The notes: generated from the letters alone by a model not told the origin. A stretch of 64,000 nt of DNA from Rubeoparvulum massiliense (GCF_001049895.1 NZ_CVPE01000004.1:372001-436000), one strand, 5' to 3'. Positions 26,094-35,780 are shown, counted from the stretch's first letter. Translations and numbers: made by a program.

Positions 26094-27342
26094 TGTTCTC
26101 CTCCTGTTCCAATTTCACAATCTTCACTGAAAGTTCGTGAAGTGATGGCTGTGCGGTAACAAACGGTGGTAAATTCACATGAACTGGAAGCTTATGAACT
26201 CCTTCGGGTAGGTTACTCACATCGATATAGGATTGGACATCATCTTCTCGTAAACTGACTAGATTCTCATTAGTACCGTATAATGTGAGTGAAATGGTTC
26301 CATTGGCTGGGGTCAACCATTCCACCTTATAACCATCACGCAGGCCATTCACCCGAGTGGATACATCATCCATGTAAAGCGTTACTTCAGGTTCTACATC
26401 TACATAGATGTTTAGCTGAGCTGGTTCCACCTTACTTACTCCATTGACTAAAGAAAGCGGTAATTGGATTTGCCGATCTGCACTGATGTTGGCCAAGTCA
26501 ATGGCAGGCACTTCATAATACTCCAGTTGATCCAATTCCTCTGTTGGTCCATAGACCGTGACGGTTTGCGGATCACATGTGATATCCTTCACCGCAAAAC
26601 CCGCTTTCGGTTGATTACTCCATGTTAGCTTAATGGGTAATTCTTTATAGGGACTGGTGATCGGTAAGGTTACATCAACTACTTGTGGTGTGATCTGGAC
26701 ATCCACCACATTGCCATAAGCATCCACAGCTCGTAGTGGCACGGTTGCCTCTAATTGTTCGGTCTTCCCTTTCACATTGATGACAGCTTGAACAACGGCA
26801 ACACGATCCAATTGCTCTGCAGCAGCGGTAATATTCACCTTGGTCGGTTGGATAATCGGTTCGCCCAGCTTATAGCCTTCTGGAACATTGCCGATATAAT
26901 CTACCACCACGTTCATCTGCTTCGTCACTTTCTTCTCCAGAACGACCTTAACCTTCTGTGGATTGGCGCGAACCTTTAGCCCCTCAGCGAAGCCTTCCAC
27001 TTGTACAGGGACCATGAATGATCCCGCCTCTAGCTGCGTTAAATCGACATAAATCTCCTTCTGATCCAATGTATTCACCGCTTGTGATACAGCATTCCTC
27101 GTACCTTCAATATGCAGGCTGACCATTTGCGGTAGATCCATAATGGTATACTTATCCTCATCATATTTGGCTGTTAATTGGACCGTTACATCCCGATCCG
27201 TTAACGTGTAATTATCCTGAGGTGGAGTCGGTTCCGTTGCATTTAAGTTCACAATCATCCAGAGCATGATTGCCAACAATAAGGATACCGCTTTATACCC
27301 CCAGTTGTCCAACCAATTACGTTTCCACCATGATTGATTCAT
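26086..27342 (-). CDS. cdaR: CdaA regulatory protein with YbbR domains
   Basis: The 418-residue product has one N-terminal membrane helix (about 18-33, [17 protein letters not shown]) followed by three to four YbbR repeats on the outside of the cell (for example [40 protein letters not shown] and the [20 protein letters not shown] region). CdaR modulates the diadenylate cyclase CdaA. The four-base overlap with cdaA and eight-base overlap with glmM indicate translational coupling. Confidence 0.93.
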   Translation of the reverse strand: MNQSWWKRNWLDNWGYKAVSLLLAIMLWMIVNLNATEPTPPQDNYTLTDRDVTVQLTAKYDEDKYTIMDLPQMVSLHIEGTRNAVSQAVNTLDQKEIYVDLTQLEAGSFMVPVQVEGFAEGLKVRANPQKVKVVLEKKVTKQMNVVVDYIGNVPEGYKLGEPIIQPTKVNITAAAEQLDRVAVVQAVINVKGKTEQLEATVPLRAVDAYGNVVDVQITPQVVDVTLPITSPYKELPIKLTWSNQPKAGFAVKDITCDPQTVTVYGPTEELDQLEYYEVPAIDLANISADRQIQLPLSLVNGVSKVEPAQLNIYVDVEPEVTLYMDDVSTRVNGLRDGYKVEWLTPANGTISLTLYGTNENLVSLREDDVQSYIDVSNLPEGVHKLPVHVNLPPFVTAQPSLHELSVKIVKLEQEENNG

Positions 27343-28163
27343 TGTTCCTCTCCCCCCTTACGCTGAAAGACATGGGGGACTGGGTTCTCCGGTGTTAATT
27401 CGGCTTTTAATGCCTCTCGTAAGCTCTCTTTATCATAGTCCCGAGTAATATGACCATTGCGGCAGATGGAGATCTGACCCGTCTCTTCTGAGACAACTAC
27501 GGCCACAGCATCGGATATTTCTGTAATCCCTAATGCTGCACGGTGACGTGTTCCCAATTCCTTACTGATGGTAGGATTCTCGGAAAGCGGTAAATAGCAA
27601 GCCGCTGCAACGATTCGATCCTGACGAATAATCACAGCACCATCGTGAAGTGGAGTATTGGGAATAAAGATATTAATTAAAAGTTGGGAGGTGATATTCC
27701 CATCTACAGGAATACCCGTCTCCACCTGTTCTGTGATTCCTGTTTCCTGTTCGAGAATAATCAATGAACCAATCCGCCGTTTCGCCATATAGGTCACCGC
27801 ATCGGTAATATGGTTCACCACTTTCTCCAGCTGATCCTCTTCCATTTGACCAGCCCGTGGGAAGAAGCGACCACGGCCTAACTGTTCAAGGCCTTTCCGT
27901 AGCTCTGGTTGAAAGAGAATAATAATCCCTAGCACACCTAATGTAAATACCTCAGACATGAGCCATTGTAGTGTACGGAGATTGAAGTATAGACTGAGTA
28001 ACCAGACACCAAAGATGACCAGAATCCCTTTGAGCAACTGAACAGCTCGGGTACCCCGGATCAGCATCAAGAATTTATAAATGATGAAGGTGATGATTAG
28101 GATATCAACCATGTCATCAAGATATTGTAATGAGACCGTGAAGAACTCTTTGACTCCATCCAT
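27339..28163 (-). CDS. cdaA: Diadenylate cyclase (c-di-AMP synthase)
   Basis: CdaA makes c-di-AMP from two ATP. The 274-residue product has three N-terminal membrane helices (about 20-90) and a cytoplasmic DAC domain with the two catalytic motifs DGA (174-176) and RHR (206-208, GTRHRAALGITE). c-di-AMP controls potassium and osmolyte transport and cell-wall homeostasis. It heads the cdaA-cdaR-glmM operon. GGAGG upstream supports the ATG at 28163. Confidence 0.96.
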   Translation of the reverse strand: MDGVKEFFTVSLQYLDDMVDILIITFIIYKFLMLIRGTRAVQLLKGILVIFGVWLLSLYFNLRTLQWLMSEVFTLGVLGIIILFQPELRKGLEQLGRGRFFPRAGQMEEDQLEKVVNHITDAVTYMAKRRIGSLIILEQETGITEQVETGIPVDGNITSQLLINIFIPNTPLHDGAVIIRQDRIVAAACYLPLSENPTISKELGTRHRAALGITEISDAVAVVVSEETGQISICRNGHITRDYDKESLREALKAELTPENPVPHVFQRKGGEEQ

Positions 28164-28311
28164 ACCCTTGTTGCCTCCAACTCTGCTTCTACTTTCTTAT
28201 TCTTTCTCATTCTAGAGATTACACTCATTGTAGCATAACCATTAACTAGGATGGGAATAAATTCTCTTACCTGATTGACACAATCCTACCAACTCTGAAT
28301 ACCGACAATCA

Positions 28312-28340
28312 AAAAAGGAGTCCGCTTAAGGACCCCTTCA
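28312..28340 (-). terminator. Terminator between rsiW and cdaA
   Basis: On the minus strand AAGGGGTCC pairs with GGACTCCTT around TTAAGC, followed by TTTTG. It ends the sigW-rsiW transcript. Confidence 0.8.
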
Positions 28341-28360
28341 TCCAAACTGCTTAATCACAA

Positions 28361-28990
28361 TTAGAACACCTTTTTCCAAGTATTCTTCATATGATACCAA
28401 ACCCATTCAAAAATCTGATCAATCTGCTCTGCATTCCCTGTAATGGAGGCTGTAGAGGCAAGCACCATCTTCCCATCGATGACAACCACATCCCCTGCAA
28501 CTTCTCCCTCAACTTCTACTGTTCCATTCTGTACTAGGATATTGCCATTTAGTTTTGTACCAGCGGGTATCCGGATAATATGGTTCTCTTTGTCCACCTC
28601 TAAAAGCTCTAGGTTGGCCATATTGTCCGTAGTTACCTGGAATTGTGGATCCCGTTCATACCAGGTGCCAAATGTACTTCCTGCCATTAGGAGAAAGAAA
28701 ATCGCTGCTGCCGCAAGGATGGGATGCTGTTTAAAACGGCTTTGCCAATTTCTCTTTCGTTTTGGTTGAGGTAACTGCTGCATCAGCCGCTCCGTGAAGT
28801 CTTCACTAACTCGGGGCTGAGGTATACTTCGTACAAGGGCGATGGTTTTCTCCAACTGCCGTAGGTGAGCCTCACATGTTGTACAAGTTTGCAGGTGCCG
28901 ACGTAACAAGACCTGTTCTGCTTCAGGCAAGTCTCCATCAAGATATTGGTGCATCATTCTATGGACTTGTTCACAGGTTAACATCTTCAC
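28361..28990 (-). CDS. rsiW: Anti-sigma-W factor
   Basis: The 209-residue product has an N-terminal zinc-binding anti-sigma domain (HxxxCxxC: His32, Cys36, Cys39), one membrane helix near 92-108 (PILAAAAIFFLLMAG) and an extracytoplasmic domain with VQNGTVEVEGEVAGDVVVID. RsiW holds SigW inactive until envelope stress triggers its regulated proteolysis. It lies 23 bases downstream of sigW and shares its promoter. Confidence 0.94.
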   Translation of the reverse strand: MKMLTCEQVHRMMHQYLDGDLPEAEQVLLRRHLQTCTTCEAHLRQLEKTIALVRSIPQPRVSEDFTERLMQQLPQPKRKRNWQSRFKQHPILAAAAIFFLLMAGSTFGTWYERDPQFQVTTDNMANLELLEVDKENHIIRIPAGTKLNGNILVQNGTVEVEGEVAGDVVVIDGKMVLASTASITGNAEQIDQIFEWVWYHMKNTWKKVF

Positions 28991-29013
28991 CCTTCCTTTC
29001 TTTTTTAGACACC

Positions 29014-29577
29014 CTACAGAACCACCCTTAACTTCTTCCGTAAAGCTTCGCGCCCACGGTGAATTCGTGTTTTGATTGTGGAGACTGGTAAGTTTAGCAC
29101 ATCACTGATCTCCTGCAAAGAGAGATCATCAATATAACGCAGAATAATCACCATCCGATACTTATCGGGCAGCTGCGAGATCGCCTCTTGGACCATCCCT
29201 TGTAATTCCGTCGTTAGCGTTTGCTGTTCAGGTGTACGCTCATTGGAGACGAGGCGAGAGTACCAATCCAATCCCTCTTCTCCCTGTGAAGCGTCCAAGT
29301 GAACACTAGGCTTCTTTTTACGAAGACGATCGATACATAAGTTGGTAGCGATCCGATAGATCCAAGTTGAAACCTTATGCTCTCCATCGTAGCGCGAGAG
29401 GTTAGCATAGACCCGCAAGAAGGTCTCTTGCCCGATATCCTCTGCGTCATGACGATTATTAAGCATTCGGTAGGCTAGTTGAAAGACCTTATCCTTATAG
29501 ATCTCAACTAATTCTTTAAATGCTACTTGATCCCCATCTTTCGCCGACTGTATGAGTTGTTTCTCCAGATATTCCAT
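29014..29577 (-). CDS. sigW: ECF RNA polymerase sigma factor SigW
   Basis: The 187-residue product has sigma region 2 (FQLAYRMLNNRHDAEDIGQE) and region 4 helix-turn-helix (LSLQEISDVLNLPVSTIKTR). SigW controls the response to cell-envelope and membrane-active antimicrobial stress. Upstream there is a perfect SigW-type promoter, implying autoregulation. The operon order sigW-rsiW before cdaA is conserved in Bacillus. Confidence 0.95.
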   Translation of the reverse strand: MEYLEKQLIQSAKDGDQVAFKELVEIYKDKVFQLAYRMLNNRHDAEDIGQETFLRVYANLSRYDGEHKVSTWIYRIATNLCIDRLRKKKPSVHLDASQGEEGLDWYSRLVSNERTPEQQTLTTELQGMVQEAISQLPDKYRMVIILRYIDDLSLQEISDVLNLPVSTIKTRIHRGREALRKKLRVVL

Positions 29578-29614
29578 TGATGACCCACCATTTCAGGTTT
29601 CATTCATCTTCCTA

Positions 29615-29640
29615 TACGAATGATTGATGATTTTGTTTCA
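29615..29640 (-). promoter_or_regulatory. SigW-dependent autoregulatory promoter
   Basis: On the minus strand TGAAAC (29635-29640) and CGTA (29615-29618) are separated by exactly 16 bases, matching the SigW consensus, and lie 38 bases upstream of the sigW start. Confidence 0.9.
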
Positions 29641-29695
29641 AAAAAGAAACTGCCGCCATATGACAATCCTATACTTGCCTCTATACTAACAACTC

Positions 29696-30340
29696 TTAGA
29701 TCTTGAGTTCTGTAATGGCTGTATCAAGACGCTCTATGGCCTCCATAATAAAAGAACGGGGCGTACCAAAATTAACCCGTTGAAATCCTGTCCCCCCTGT
29801 ACCAAAGGAAGGACCATCATTAAAACCTAGACCTGCGCAATGCACCAACCAGTGTCGTAGCTCCTCACTATTCATACCCAGCTGTGAAAAATCTACCCAC
29901 ATTAAATATGTAGCTTCCGGTAATATGGGCTTCATCTGAGGAAAACGTTGCATGAGCTCTTTATATAGGAAATCTCGATTTCCTTGTAAATATTGGAGTA
30001 ATGAGGTTAGATATGCTTCACCCTCTCAATACGCAGCTTCCGTGGCTACATATCCAAAAAGATTACCCCCCTGCATCCCACGCCGAGCAGCGATAAACTT
30101 CTCCCGTAGCTCTGGATTAGGAATGACAGCATAGGCTGTTTGTAAGCCCTCTATATTAAAGGTTTTGCTCGGTGCAAAGAAGGTGATGCTTTGTTGCGCA
30201 ATTTCTGATCCTATTGTAGCAGTAACCGTATGTTGATGAGGTGCATACACAAGATCAGCATGGACTTCATCGGAGACAAGTGTCACTCTATACCGTAGGC
30301 AGAGATCCACTAGCTGCTGCAATTCCTCCCGCTTCCTCCT
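29696..30340 (-). pseudogene. Broken PatB/MalY-type C-S lyase aminotransferase
   Basis: The minus strand encodes the C-terminal half of a PLP-dependent cystathionine beta-lyase of the MalY/PatB family: SDEVHADLV, then the PLP-lysine motif APSKTFNIEGL, EKFIAARRGM, and the C-terminal GFQRVNFGTPRS. An in-frame TGA at 30026-30028 interrupts it (after VATEAAY). The first 160 or so residues are absent; homology begins at REELQQL near 30334 and upstream sequence is unrelated. Two independent lesions make it a true pseudogene. Confidence 0.88.
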
Positions 30341-30505
30341 CAGCGTTATCCTTATGCAGAACTATTCGCTGAGGATGAAGAAAAGTCCTGTTTCTTCGTT
30401 TTCTGACAAAGAAAAATACCGATATAAAAAGATACTGTGTAAAATGAGAAAACGTCCTGATCGGCTGACCAGAACGCATTATTGAACGAAATATTTGTGT
30501 AAAGA

Positions 30506-30581
30506 TGGTGGAGCTAAGCGGGATCGAACCGCTGACCTCCTGCTTGCAAGGCAGGCGCTCTCCCAGCTGAGCTATAGCCCC
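30506..30581 (-). tRNA. tRNA-Ala (anticodon TGC)
   Basis: On the minus strand GGGGCTATAGCTCAGCTGGG starts a 76-base cloverleaf. The anticodon stem-loop has TTGCAAG with anticodon TGC, the T arm has GGTTCGATCC, and CCA is encoded at the 3' end. Confidence 0.97.
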
Positions 30582-30585
30582 ATCA

Positions 30586-30661
30586 TGGAGCTCCCAACCA
30601 GACTCGAACTGGTGACCTCTTCCTTACCATGGAAGCGCTCTACCTACTGAGCTATGGGAGC
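30586..30661 (-). tRNA. tRNA-Thr (anticodon GGT)
   Basis: On the minus strand GCTCCCATAGCTCAGTAGG starts a 76-base cloverleaf. The anticodon stem CTTCC/GGAAG encloses ATGGTAA (anticodon GGT), the T arm has AGTTCGAGTCT, and CCA is encoded. Four bases separate it from tRNA-Ala and they are probably co-transcribed, Thr first. Confidence 0.97.
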
Positions 30662-30720
30662 ATGTTCGATATTTCTAAAAACAACGACATGTATTATTGT
30701 ACATAGAGGGCTGAAAGTTG

Positions 30721-30948
30721 TCAATCCATTTTTTTAGTTTTGAAGTTACGTAAATATGGTATGATCTCTTCTTGATCGGCAAAACGTGTCAGGATCTGAA
30801 ACAAGCGACGATAGCGATTCTCCACCTGATTCACCTGCTCCATGCTGAGATATGGATCCTGTAAATCAAAGAGTAATTCATCTAACTCTGCGCGGATTAA
30901 GAAGCTTAGCTCACAGCATTCCTGCTTTGTGAATAGAAAGCCTTGCAT
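30721..30948 (-). CDS. Small conserved-looking protein of unknown function
   Basis: A 75-residue, mostly helical and acidic protein (ELSFLIRAELDELLFDLQDP, then EQVNQVENRYRRLFQILTRF) with two adjacent Cys near the N-terminus (ECCEL). There is no signal peptide or membrane helix. GGGTGGGG precedes the ATG. Coding composition is good, but I cannot assign a family. Confidence 0.6.
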   Translation of the reverse strand: MQGFLFTKQECCELSFLIRAELDELLFDLQDPYLSMEQVNQVENRYRRLFQILTRFADQEEIIPYLRNFKTKKMD

Positions 30949-31030
30949 TGAACCCCACCCTTTCCCTACAGGAACTCTCCTCTTCTAGTTTAGGCAGTTC
31001 CTTCCATGATTATGTAGGTGGGCTGGAGAA

Positions 31031-31058
31031 AAAAACCTGCAGCAATATGCTACAGGTT
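31031..31058 (-). terminator. Terminator overlapping the end of the OsmC gene
   Basis: On the minus strand AACCTG pairs with CAGGTT, with further pairing inside (TAGCA/TGCTG), and is followed by TTTTTTT. The stop codon of the OsmC gene lies inside the hairpin. Confidence 0.75.
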
Positions 31059-31481
31059 ACGTTCTCCTACGACTACACCATTTACTTCGAAGGAGGTGGT
31101 CAGTTCTGCATTCAAGGAATGGGCCACTGAGCAGTATTTATCGCGGGAGAGGTCTACAGCACGTTGTACCTTCTCGATGGGTAGATCCGCACCCTGTAAG
31201 CGATAATGAATATGAATTTTAGTAAAACGCTTCGGATGCTCTTCTGCCCGCTCCGCCTTCACTTCCATATCAAAGTGTTCGATGTTCAAGCGCATCTTCG
31301 TTAGAACCTGTACGATATCGATGCCAGTACAGCCTCCAACACCACTGAGCACTAGCTCCATGGGGCTTGCACCAAGATTTTGCCCACCGAACTCTGGCTT
31401 GCTATCCATCATCACTTTCTGTCCACTGGGCACTTCGCTTTCAAAAGCCATTTGCCCTTTCCAGGTGATCGTTGCGTCCAT
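31050..31481 (-). CDS. OsmC/Ohr-family peroxiredoxin-like protein
   Basis: The 143-residue product has the OsmC fold, with GGQNLGASPMELVLSGVGGC followed by a second Cys in LSRDKYCSVAHSL. These two cysteines are the redox pair that reduces organic hydroperoxides in the family. Its sequence is closer to the YhfA-like branch than to OhrA. AAAGGAGG supports the ATG at 31481. Single gene. Confidence 0.88.
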   Translation of the reverse strand: MDATITWKGQMAFESEVPSGQKVMMDSKPEFGGQNLGASPMELVLSGVGGCTGIDIVQVLTKMRLNIEHFDMEVKAERAEEHPKRFTKIHIHYRLQGADLPIEKVQRAVDLSRDKYCSVAHSLNAELTTSFEVNGVVVGERNL

Positions 31482-31612
31482 TTTTTCGTACCTCCTTTAG
31501 TTTACCTTTTCATTATAATCTCCTCACTGGCATATCTCACTGATACACCCTCTATTTTACCTCAAAATTACCCCATAGGGTATCGTGATCTTCTCCTAGA
31601 TATTAATTATGG

Positions 31613-32224
31613 CTAGATCGCATTAATAAATAGAGAGGACTCGATCATCGCAGCGACAAAAAGTAAGGCGATGATCACAATAAAAACACGGGGTAAATCA
31701 GCAAAGTATTGCAGATAAGCAAGCTTTACACGCTGACCCTGCTTCCGCCAAAGAATGGCGATGGTCTGAATAATCAGCCAGCCTAGATGCATACCTAGAG
31801 CAGCAGCCAAGAAGACCGCAGTCAATTCAAAGATCCCATGGGGCAAGATACTTGTAATGAAGACATCGACTGGATGATAGCCTGCCAGAGCACCTGTTTT
31901 CAAAACAATCCCTAGTATCAAGCCATTGGAAACCATGCTAACAAGCGGAATGATACCGAACAAGATGCCCGAACCAATAATAAATGCACTAGCTAGCAGG
32001 TTATTCATGAAGATCGTGGTAAAGGCCTTCATAAAGGTAGGCTCTTCCTTAATCTTATTGGCCGCTTCTTCTACTGGTTGAATGAGCTGCTTGAATTGAT
32101 CTTCATAGGTCGTAATCAGCCATTCGTAGGAAAAATAGCCGATAAAGGCTGCTGTAGTTAATAGAGCTGCAGCGAGCCAGAATTGACGCTTATAGTGGCG
32201 TATGGATTGAAGCCATCTCCCCAT
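31613..32224 (-). CDS. Stage II sporulation protein M-family membrane protein
   Basis: The 203-residue product has about five membrane helices and the SpoIIM/DUF95 signature region MNNLLASAFIIGSGILFGI, SNGLILG and LPHGIFELTAVFLAAALG. SpoIIM itself acts with SpoIID and SpoIIP in septal peptidoglycan remodelling at engulfment. This gene sits next to pdaB, not in the usual spoIIM place, so it may be a paralogue. The ATG at 32224 with GGAAGGGGG upstream is preferred over one at 32251. Confidence 0.8.
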   Translation of the reverse strand: MGRWLQSIRHYKRQFWLAAALLTTAAFIGYFSYEWLITTYEDQFKQLIQPVEEAANKIKEEPTFMKAFTTIFMNNLLASAFIIGSGILFGIIPLVSMVSNGLILGIVLKTGALAGYHPVDVFITSILPHGIFELTAVFLAAALGMHLGWLIIQTIAILWRKQGQRVKLAYLQYFADLPRVFIVIIALLFVAAMIESSLFINAI

Positions 32225-32338
32225 CTTCCCCCTCCTTCCTTTCTCTGACAAACAAATTATTTTACGTACATGTCATATCTTGGTTCCGTTGTCCATAGAT
32301 TGATAGTGGACAAGAACCGCTAATGGAGGTGAATCCCA

Positions 32339-33109
32339 TTGAATCTCTTTTGGGTAATTCATGTAAAACGTATTAAACAAACCTTGGTGATCCTAGTCGC
32401 CCTCATCTTTGCACTGGGTGTAACCATGTTAGAGCGAGAAGCCATCCATGTCTTCTCCAATGAAGAGAATCCACAGGCTATCTATAAGGTGGATACGAAG
32501 GAAAAAATCATCGCGCTCACCTTTGACATTAGCTGGGGAGAAGAACGAGCTTCCAATATCCTTGATGTTCTACAGGAGAAGGAAGTGAAGCAGGCCACCT
32601 TCTTTCTCTCCGCACCATGGGCCAATGCCCATCCTGAGATTGTGAAGCGAATCGTTGATGCTGGCTATGAGATCGGTTCCCATGGCTATCGTCATGTAAA
32701 GTATTCCCGTTTAGAGCCTGATGAAATTCGGAATGAACTAAGAAAGGCCCATCGCATCCTTAAGGAGGTGTCCGGGCAGGAGCCCCGTGTCCTTCGGCTG
32801 CCTGATGGCGACTTTGATAAGCGTGTATTAAAGATCGCAGGCGATCTACAGTATACGGTGATCCAGTGGGGTACCGATTCCCAGGACTGGCTAAATCCTG
32901 GCGTTGATCAGATCACCCAGAATGTTCTACAGAACACTCATCCTGGTGATATTATTCTCTTCCATGCCAGTGATACTGCGAAACAAACGGCTCAAGCACT
33001 GTCCAGTATCATCGATCAGCTTCGGCAGCAAGGCTACCAGTTCATCACCGTCTCCTCCCTCATCGAAGGGGTGAAAACAGAATCACCTACCCCGACACAA
33101 AGCAAATAA
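32339..33109 (+). CDS. pdaB: Polysaccharide deacetylase PdaB
   Basis: The 256-residue product has an N-terminal membrane anchor (about 13-27) and a NodB deacetylase domain: the metal Asp in TFDISWG, the metal His pair in GSHGYRHVKY, the RLPDGDFD motif and a C-terminal DIILFHASD. PdaB is needed to maintain spore cortex after germination-competent spores form. The TTG start at 32339 follows GGAGGTG; the N-terminal sequence matches the family start. Its neighbours kbaA and gerD are as in B. subtilis. Confidence 0.93.
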   Translation: MNLFWVIHVKRIKQTLVILVALIFALGVTMLEREAIHVFSNEENPQAIYKVDTKEKIIALTFDISWGEERASNILDVLQEKEVKQATFFLSAPWANAHPEIVKRIVDAGYEIGSHGYRHVKYSRLEPDEIRNELRKAHRILKEVSGQEPRVLRLPDGDFDKRVLKIAGDLQYTVIQWGTDSQDWLNPGVDQITQNVLQNTHPGDIILFHASDTAKQTAQALSSIIDQLRQQGYQFITVSSLIEGVKTESPTPTQSK

Positions 33110-33128
33110 GGAATCACCACAATCATGC

Positions 33129-33773
33129 TTAGCTCTGTTTAATCATCTGGACTGGTGGCTGTTCTTCATGGCTTTTTCGAGGGAGAATACGATGCAGCCT
33201 CATCACTTGCCATGCATTGGTGGCTAATAAAGGAATCAGCATAGCCACCACGGATTGCGTAACCACCCCCTGTTGAGTGGGTGCAATCTGCATTGCTGGT
33301 ACCAGTTCAACGGCAGTAATGACAACCATCACAAAAAGTGTGGAGAAAAAATTAGCCATATTGGTCTCTCGCGTCTTAAGATATGCGATGATCAAGCCGA
33401 AAAAGAGCAATGCAATAACCAATGGTAAGGTCTCTTCGAAGGAGAAGGAGAAAATGGTCATACGAAAGTAGATTAAATCAAAGATGGTAAAAAGAATGAT
33501 GACCACCTGAACCCCGGCTAGTAGCTTGATGCTGCGAAAGAGTCCGATGGCAAAGTAATGAACGGTCAAGTATGCGAAAAAGCCCATGTGGCTCAGTGTA
33601 GCATAGATTAATCCCATGTAGGTGAAGGTAAACAATCCATAGGCAAGATCAACTCCCCCGGTCTGAAATACATTGGTATCACGCCATAATAGCAAAGCTC
33701 CTGTAACGAAGGAGGCCAATGCACCTACTAATAATGTACTTAGATAGAATGAGAACCACTTGCGTAATGTCAA
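33129..33773 (-). CDS. kbaA: KinB-signalling pathway activation protein KbaA
   Basis: The 214-residue membrane protein has six hydrophobic segments (LSTLLVGALASFVTGALLLW, GLFTFTYMGLIYATLSHMGF, VVIILFTIFDLIYF and others). Its length, topology and place between pdaB and gerD identify KbaA, which activates the sporulation kinase KinB. I prefer the TTG at 33773 (LTLRKW...), which has AAAGGAGGG at the right distance. The longer frame has no binding site. Confidence 0.85.
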   Translation of the reverse strand: MTLRKWFSFYLSTLLVGALASFVTGALLLWRDTNVFQTGGVDLAYGLFTFTYMGLIYATLSHMGFFAYLTVHYFAIGLFRSIKLLAGVQVVIILFTIFDLIYFRMTIFSFSFEETLPLVIALLFFGLIIAYLKTRETNMANFFSTLFVMVVITAVELVPAMQIAPTQQGVVTQSVVAMLIPLLATNAWQVMRLHRILPRKSHEEQPPVQMIKQS

Positions 33774-33923
33774 GACGTACCCTCCTTTATTCATGCATAT
33801 CTTTATCTGGTTTGATTGTATCAACCATCAGGGAAAATGACCAGCGATAAGCATAATTCGAACAATATTTTGGCATAGTATAAGCAGAATAAGCTTGGCT
33901 GTAATATGTCAAGGAGGAATGGT

Positions 33924-34529
33924 ATGAAACGATGCATTGCGACAGTTGGCCTCTTCCTTCTCTTCCTCGTCTCAGGATGCGCATCCGCTGAACATACTCA
34001 GATGGATTATAAAGCAATTAAACAGATGGTAGTGGATGTCCTTCAAACAGAGGAGGGGAAAAAAGCGATTCAAAAAATCATGACTGAGCCAGAAATGAAG
34101 CAGAAAATTCTGCTCGATGAAGAGACAATGAAAAAAACCATTGAAGAAACCTTAATCTCTCCGAAGAACCAAGAGCAATTTAGTAAGACAATGAAAGACC
34201 CCAAATTTGCTGAAGCCTTAGGTAAAGCCTTTAAAAAAGAGAATAAAACCTTACTCAAGGACTTAATGAAAGATCCGGAATACCAGATGATGGTGCAAGA
34301 TACCATGAAGGACCCGGAATTTGAAAAACATCTCATTGATCTAACCAAGACCCCAGCCTACCGTCAGCAATTGATGACAGTGCTGAAAGAATCCCTCCAA
34401 AGTCCACTTTTTCGAGCTGAACTCCTAGAACTGATGAAAAAAGCCCAAGAAGAGTTGAGTAAGCCTGAACAACAAGGTGGTGGCGGATCCTCTGGCGGTG
34501 GTTCAAGTGGCGGTAGGGGTGGCAGTTAA
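33924..34529 (+). CDS. gerD: Spore germination lipoprotein GerD
   Basis: The 201-residue product has a lipoprotein signal peptide with lipobox LVSGC (Cys19), a central helical region rich in short repeats of the type MKDPEF/MKDPKF/MKDPEY, and a Gly/Ser-rich tail (GGGGSSGGGSSGG). GerD gathers germinant receptors into the inner-membrane germinosome. The ATG at 33924 follows AAGGAGG. It is divergent from kbaA, as in B. subtilis, and ends at a strong bidirectional terminator. Confidence 0.93.
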   Translation: MKRCIATVGLFLLFLVSGCASAEHTQMDYKAIKQMVVDVLQTEEGKKAIQKIMTEPEMKQKILLDEETMKKTIEETLISPKNQEQFSKTMKDPKFAEALGKAFKKENKTLLKDLMKDPEYQMMVQDTMKDPEFEKHLIDLTKTPAYRQQLMTVLKESLQSPLFRAELLELMKKAQEELSKPEQQGGGGSSGGGSSGGRGGS

Positions 34530-34551
34530 ACTGCCAATCCTCATGAAATTT

Positions 34552-34603
34552 AAGCAGAGAGGGTAAGATTCAACGAATGCGTTGATTCTTACCCTCTCTG
34601 CTT
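34552..34603. terminator. Strong bidirectional terminator between gerD and salA/mrp
   Basis: AGCAGAGAGGGTAAGAATCA-type arms form a stem of about 20 bp around a short loop, with TTTATT on the plus strand and AATTT sequence on the other side. Confidence 0.88.
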
Positions 34604-34661
34604 TATTCCTAATGTTATGATGCCAGTTGAACATCCTATTGCTTATTTTTCGAGCGTTTCC

Positions 34662-35780
34662 TTACTTTTCAAGCTTATGAATCACTTTTTCAGCCAACTC
34701 TAGGTATAACTTTCCTGTTGGAGAATCAGCTTTATAAATGGATGGAGAATCTTCAGGATCCACCACATTGAAATCAGGAAGACCAAGAGGAATGGATGCA
34801 AGTAGATCAACACCAAGCTCACGAGCAAGGGTTGCGCCACCGCCACGGCCAAATACATACTGCTTCTCACCGCAATGACCGCATTCTAGATAGGACATGT
34901 TTTCTACTACACCGAGAATATCATGCTTTGTTTTCCGTGCCATCACGCCTGCACGTACTGCTACATAAGCTGCTGTGGCATGAGGTGTTGTAACAATGAT
35001 CTCACTGGAGTGAGGAATAATTTGGTGTACATCCAAGGCCACGTCACCTGTACCAGGAGGTAAGTCGAGTAGCATGTAGTCCAGATCATCCCAATGAACA
35101 TCGGAGAAGAAGGAACGAATCATCTTACCTAGCAATGGACCACGCCACACAACAGGTGAATTGTCTGCAATGAAAAAGCCCATGGACATGACTTGTACGC
35201 CGTGACGTTCTACTGGAAGAATGGTTTGATCGATGACGACAGGGCGTTGAGAGATGCCCATCATATCAGGCACACTAAAGCCATAGATATCAGCATCGAT
35301 GATCCCTACTTTTTTGCCTGCACGCGCTAAGGCAGTAGCTAAATTGACAGTCACCGTTGATTTACCAACCCCACCCTTACCACTAGCCACGGCAATAAAT
35401 TTGGTCTTAGAGCCTGGAGCTAGTAGTGGAGATAGGGGTCCCTCTGCTGTATTGGCACCAGCCTGAGGAGCCTGCCCACCACCCTGCCGCTCTGCTTGAA
35501 GCTGGGCAGATAAACGTGCTCGCTCCTCCTCATTCATTGCACCAAAGCGAATGTCAACATGGGTAACACCAAGGGGCTTCAACGCTGCCTCAATATCGTC
35601 CTGCATCTTCGCTTTTAGTGGGCAACCTGGAACAGTTAATACCACTTCTAGGCTCACATTGGTGCCTTCTATTTGAACATCTCGAATCATTCCTAATTCG
35701 ACGAGGCTCTTACGAATCTCAGGATCCTGAACATCCTTAATCGCCTCAAGTACTTCTTCTCTATTCAGCACTGTCAACAC
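34662..35780 (-). CDS. salA: Mrp/SalA-type P-loop ATPase (Fe-S carrier or ScoC regulator)
   Basis: The up to 372-residue product has an N-terminal MIP18/DUF59 domain (about 5-80, with DVQDPEIRKSLVELGM) and a Mrp/NBP35 ATPase domain with the deviant Walker A GKGGVGKST and the CxxC in YLECGHCGEK. In most bacteria Mrp carries Fe-S clusters; the B. subtilis orthologue in this gene order, SalA, is a repressor of scoC. The start is uncertain: GTG at 35780 overlaps the likely binding site, and a GTG at 35771 has better spacing. Confidence 0.88.
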   Translation of the reverse strand: MLTVLNREEVLEAIKDVQDPEIRKSLVELGMIRDVQIEGTNVSLEVVLTVPGCPLKAKMQDDIEAALKPLGVTHVDIRFGAMNEEERARLSAQLQAERQGGGQAPQAGANTAEGPLSPLLAPGSKTKFIAVASGKGGVGKSTVTVNLATALARAGKKVGIIDADIYGFSVPDMMGISQRPVVIDQTILPVERHGVQVMSMGFFIADNSPVVWRGPLLGKMIRSFFSDVHWDDLDYMLLDLPPGTGDVALDVHQIIPHSSEIIVTTPHATAAYVAVRAGVMARKTKHDILGVVENMSYLECGHCGEKQYVFGRGGGATLARELGVDLLASIPLGLPDFNVVDPEDSPSIYKADSPTGKLYLELAEKVIHKLEK

